Shown piece after piece: positions 61,594-64,000 of a stretch of 64,000 nucleotides of DNA (its first letter is position 1; every line of letters begins with the position of its first letter). A program made the position numbers and the translations under genes. The notes under the pieces are model-generated. The model was not told the DNA's origin. It did not search any database and saw only the letters and a program-made list of their open reading frames with translations. The DNA is from Planctomycetota bacterium (GTDB lineage: Bacteria; Planctomycetota; Brocadiia; Brocadiales; Brocadiaceae), in the NCBI GenBank assembly GCA_016873165.1, contig VGXV01000001.1, positions 1 to 64,000 of the forward strand. The letters are read 5' to 3'.

Positions 61594-62316
61594 TTACAGC
61601 GTTCTTTTTAATACAATAATTGCAATTTTATCTGCATCTTTCGTTTCGATCATACGCCTGCCTGATATTGCAATTCTTGAAGGATTGATATCTTCAAAGG
61701 ACAATAAATAATTACAAATGCTCTCTGCCCTATCAATGAGCAAATCTCTTTGTGCTATAATCCTTTGCCATTCTACGCCGTCAACATTCGTATCTACAAT
61801 AATCTTTCCACGCACCTTTCCCATAGCATAGCACAGTTTTTTAAAAATATTATCTCCTTCCCATGTCAAAACAGACTCGCCCCTCTCAAAACAAATATCC
61901 ATTGGTATTTTCATCACATAACCTATTTTAATTTCTTCAATATCAATATATTTTTTTAATTCTTTTTTGGTAATAAAGTCATTTAAATAATGGTACCATT
62001 CCGCATCATTATCAAATTTTTCCGTTTCAATCTGTTCCTGCATCTTTATCGGAGGAATTTGCATTTCATTAATATTGATATTTGGTTTGATATCAGCATC
62101 AAATGGTTTCTTCGTGCCTTCTAATACCTGTTCTCCACCTCTCCCTTTACCCGCACTTTCCCTGATTTTTTTTGCAGCATCCTTATGTTTGTCAACATTA
62201 ATAGTAGAAAGGCTTATTAACATTACAAAAAACGTGACCAATAGTGTCACCATGTCGCCGTATGTTAGTAACCATGCAGGACATTCATATCCCTTTGGTG
62301 GTGCTTCATCAGCCAT
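61594..62316 (-). CDS. motB: MotB-like stator protein with the channel Asp
   Basis: A 240-residue stator B subunit. PAWLLTYGDMVTLLVTFFVM contains Asp21, the proton-binding residue of MotB. The C-terminal OmpA-like domain has decayed: IIVDTNVDGVEWQRIIAQRD, LLIDRAESICNYLLSFEDIN and DADKIAIIVLK stand where EGHTD...LSxxRA...NRRV are expected. It overlaps motA by one base (TAATG-type), so A and B are coupled. It may depend on the other MotB-like protein for wall contact. Confidence 0.85.
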   Translation of the reverse strand: MADEAPPKGYECPAWLLTYGDMVTLLVTFFVMLISLSTINVDKHKDAAKKIRESAGKGRGGEQVLEGTKKPFDADIKPNININEMQIPPIKMQEQIETEKFDNDAEWYHYLNDFITKKELKKYIDIEEIKIGYVMKIPMDICFERGESVLTWEGDNIFKKLCYAMGKVRGKIIVDTNVDGVEWQRIIAQRDLLIDRAESICNYLLSFEDINPSRIAISGRRMIETKDADKIAIIVLKRTL

Positions 62317-63119
62317 TATTTCTCTTCCTTTGCTTTTTCTGTCTTTTCTTCAGATACTTTACTTGCATCCTTCGGTTGTAAAAATGCCTTTAATTTATCC
62401 TCTGTAATCATAGGGGCATCGCCTTTTTGTATTGAAATAACCCCCTGCATTATGACTTCTTTCGCTAAAATTTCTTTGCCGCTTAATGTTTCCAGCCTGC
62501 CTCCAATGGGTATAAAAATAAGGTTTGATAAAACACACCCATATAATGTGGTAATAAGCGCAACCGCCATACCTCCTCCAATTTTTGAAGGATCATCGAG
62601 ATTTTTTAACATTTGAACAAGTCCTAATAACGTTCCGATCATGCCAAACGCAGGCGCCACCATTCCTGCAAAATCAAGGATCCCTTTGCCCATTGCATGC
62701 CTTTGTTTGATTTTATCAATTTCCGTTCCGAGAATATCCCCTAATGCATCAGAGTCTGATCCATCTACCAGCAATCGCACTGCCTTCACCAGAAACGGAT
62801 CATTTATTTTCTCAACCTCTTTTTCCAATCCCAAAAGACCTTCACGGCGGCTCACTTTGCAAAATTCGACCAGCCGCTTGATTTCTTCTTCAACCGGTCC
62901 AAATTTAACAAACACTGCTTTTTTCGCCACGGCAATAGCGCTAATTACCATCGGTATCGGATATCGTACGAGAAGTGCGGCTACCGTTCCCCCCACAACA
63001 ATCATCATGGAAGGAATATCTATGTAGGCAATCACGTCCTGCACACCGCCACCCATTATAATGGACACCAACATCAACACAGCACCAATTATAATTCCTA
63101 TCAGTGCACCCGGATCCAT
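62316..63119 (-). CDS. motA: Flagellar motor stator protein A
   Basis: MotA makes the ion channel of the flagellar motor with MotB. The 267-residue protein has four membrane helices (GALIGIIIGAVLMLVSIIMG, SMMIVVGGTVAALLVRYPIP, FAGMVAPAFGMIGTLLGLVQ and MAVALITTLYGCVLSNLIFI) and the cytoplasmic loop with RREGLLGLEKEVEKINDPFL. The C-terminal Lys/Glu tail is typical. It heads a minus-strand operon continuing through two motB-like genes to the zinc-ribbon protein. Confidence 0.94.
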   Translation of the reverse strand: MDPGALIGIIIGAVLMLVSIIMGGGVQDVIAYIDIPSMMIVVGGTVAALLVRYPIPMVISAIAVAKKAVFVKFGPVEEEIKRLVEFCKVSRREGLLGLEKEVEKINDPFLVKAVRLLVDGSDSDALGDILGTEIDKIKQRHAMGKGILDFAGMVAPAFGMIGTLLGLVQMLKNLDDPSKIGGGMAVALITTLYGCVLSNLIFIPIGGRLETLSGKEILAKEVIMQGVISIQKGDAPMITEDKLKAFLQPKDASKVSEEKTEKAKEEK

Positions 63120-63354
63120 AATTCACATTCTCCCCAAAAAAAATTTTACAAACGAATTTTATTAAGCGATTTATTTTCGAATTCCAATGTTACAATCTAT
63201 TTAAAATTTACGCAAGTTCTTTTTATGCAGATGTTTGTATGGGATAACATCGTATTTATCGAAAATAATATGGCAGTATTTAATCACTATTGGATATTAT
63301 ATATGCTAATGTAGTAATTATATACGCATACATTTTACAAAAAAAGGGGTTTTT

Positions 63355-63669
63355 ATGGAGAAAAAGAAGGTTGTATTTACTCTATCATTGGGAAATCAGG
63401 ATAATATTCCCTTACCGATAAAAAATAAATTATTAAGAAAATTTGATGAATGTGACAAAAAGCCGGTTGACATCGGCTGGAATTTCGGAATGACGAATGC
63501 GGTAGACCTGAGAACAACAAAATACATTACAAAAATAACATACCAAATAGAGGGAAAAGATGAAAAAGACAGGGAAACAGAAGCAAAGAAAATTTACGAA
63601 ATGCTCGAAAAAGTATTGATCGCCCACGATCAGAATTTAAAGATTCAAAATTATAAAATACTTGATTAA
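63355..63669 (+). CDS. Small hypothetical protein
   Basis: A 104-residue protein not recognised. A long AAAAAAGGGG motif precedes the ATG, so it is likely translated. It is charged and shows alternating strand and helix pattern (KVVFTLSLGNQDNIPLPIKN, KYITKITYQIEGKDEKDRET, EAKKIYEMLEKVLIAHDQNL). It lies between motA (divergent) and a hairpin that separates it from the Cys-rich gene. Confidence 0.55.
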   Translation: MEKKKVVFTLSLGNQDNIPLPIKNKLLRKFDECDKKPVDIGWNFGMTNAVDLRTTKYITKITYQIEGKDEKDRETEAKKIYEMLEKVLIAHDQNLKIQNYKILD

Positions 63670-63705
63670 ACAGGTGGCGCCGTTAAATCCATACATAAAC
63701 ACAAA

Positions 63706-63734
63706 GGCGCTCATTTCACTATGAAATGAGCGCC
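63706..63734 (-). terminator. Hairpin between convergent genes
   Basis: GGCGCTCATTTCA and TGAAATGAGCGCC form a perfect 13-pair stem with a three-base loop. On the minus strand it is followed by TTTGTGTTT. It lies 44 bp past the stop of the Cys-rich gene and is the likely terminator of that gene. Confidence 0.65.
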
Positions 63735-63777
63735 CTGATTGAGAACTATGTTTCGCATCTAAAAAACAATGCAATGA

Positions 63778-64000
63778 TCACTGATGTTTGGCCTCTTTCC
63801 TTTTTTCACATTTTTCGTCGTTACAGTATTTGCAGGGATCTTTTTTAAATTCCGCCGCACATCCTTCACAACAAAGAGTAACTGATTTTTCTTCGCATTT
63901 TACGGTAACTGCTTTTCCCGGTTCGTTTGTTTTGCCGCACACTGCGCACTTTGCGTTAGCGATATCAGCGGCAGTAGCCTGTTTTGATCCACAGCAACTT
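63778..64000 (-). CDS. Cys-rich (TRASH/YHS-like) metal-binding protein, 3' part
   Basis: An open frame of 74 codons running off the right edge. It has SCCGSKQATAADIANAKCAV, CGKTNEPGKAVTVKCEEKSV, TLCCEGCAAEFKKDPCKYCN and DEKCEKRKEAKHQ. The pattern C-x2-C ... C ... CC-x2-C fits a TRASH/YHS-like zinc or copper site. The upstream portion is outside the window, so a signal peptide cannot be judged. The same strand as motA but separated by a plus-strand gene. Confidence 0.6.
   Translation of the reverse strand, partial: SCCGSKQATAADIANAKCAVCGKTNEPGKAVTVKCEEKSVTLCCEGCAAEFKKDPCKYCNDEKCEKRKEAKHQ

Noticed and set aside
63706-63734. Hairpin as terminator of the plus-strand small gene
   Set aside because: No T-run follows on the plus strand; the T-rich tail is on the minus strand.

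Overview
The window looks like a chromosomal segment of an anaerobic, low-to-mid GC Gram-negative bacterium, most plausibly an anammox planctomycete of the Kuenenia/Brocadia group. The support is indirect: Rnf subunits, futalosine-route menaquinone genes (mqnC, mqnA), pyruvate:ferredoxin oxidoreductase, an NnrS-type nitric-oxide-related membrane protein, a TPR/O-GlcNAc-transferase-like protein, and many short palindromic repeats. No rRNA or tRNA was recognised, so the taxonomic call is inference.

Layout. 1-174: 5' end of an IS1634-type transposase. 280-6255: nfi, scpB, rnfG-rnfD-rnfC (no rnfE, A or B nearby) and a parvulin-type chaperone, all on the minus strand. 6366-17540: mobA and hutI, a PilZ protein, aldehyde dehydrogenase, a REP-associated transposase with its palindromes, mqnC-mqnA, an exported FmdE-like protein, a TPR/OGT protein and an amidohydrolase. 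17705-22510: PilZ, envelope and small secreted proteins, an RlmI-like methyltransferase, a secreted nuclease. 22511-24119: gene graveyard with a MITE and broken PIN/antitoxin and HEPN/MNT modules.

24182-35246 is a minus-strand CRISPR island. It holds two arrays with related 37-bp repeats and leaders on their right sides, cas2, a 44-codon cas1 remnant, a truncated rhuM, and a compact type III operon (cas10, a Cas5-type RAMP, a Cas11-like small subunit, a Csm3-like cas7). The operon ends with a TIR/deoxyribosyltransferase-like protein. The Cas10 keeps HD-nuclease motifs but has no GGDD cyclase motif. A nucleotidyltransferase pair and cas6 lie upstream. Eight copies of a 91-98-bp palindromic element sit inside CRISPR repeats, usually between two copies of an internal half-repeat. 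This is the most unusual structure in the window.

35613-47467: globin-coupled histidine kinase, potassium-channel-like protein, O-methyltransferase flanked by two MITEs, MgtE-like transporter, pyruvate:ferredoxin oxidoreductase, ParA, and an NnrS protein bracketed by DUF1858-like domains. 47470-56764: a long minus-strand housekeeping run (pheA, tpiA, secG, yicC, gmk, coaC, dut, ftsK, rimO, pgsA). 57140-58654: NYN-domain RNase, rnc and a small Cys protein. 58674-63119: motA with two different MotB-like genes, an L,D-transpeptidase, a cyclodeaminase-like protein and a zinc-ribbon protein. 63355-64000: a small unknown protein and a Cys-rich protein running off the end.

Repeats dominate the non-coding space: GTAGAGAC...GTCTCTAC REP palindromes, and at least four MITE-like elements with terminal inverted repeats, three of them with clear 8-bp target duplications. 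Repeat-derived sequence also sits in frame inside the cas6 and REP-transposase genes.
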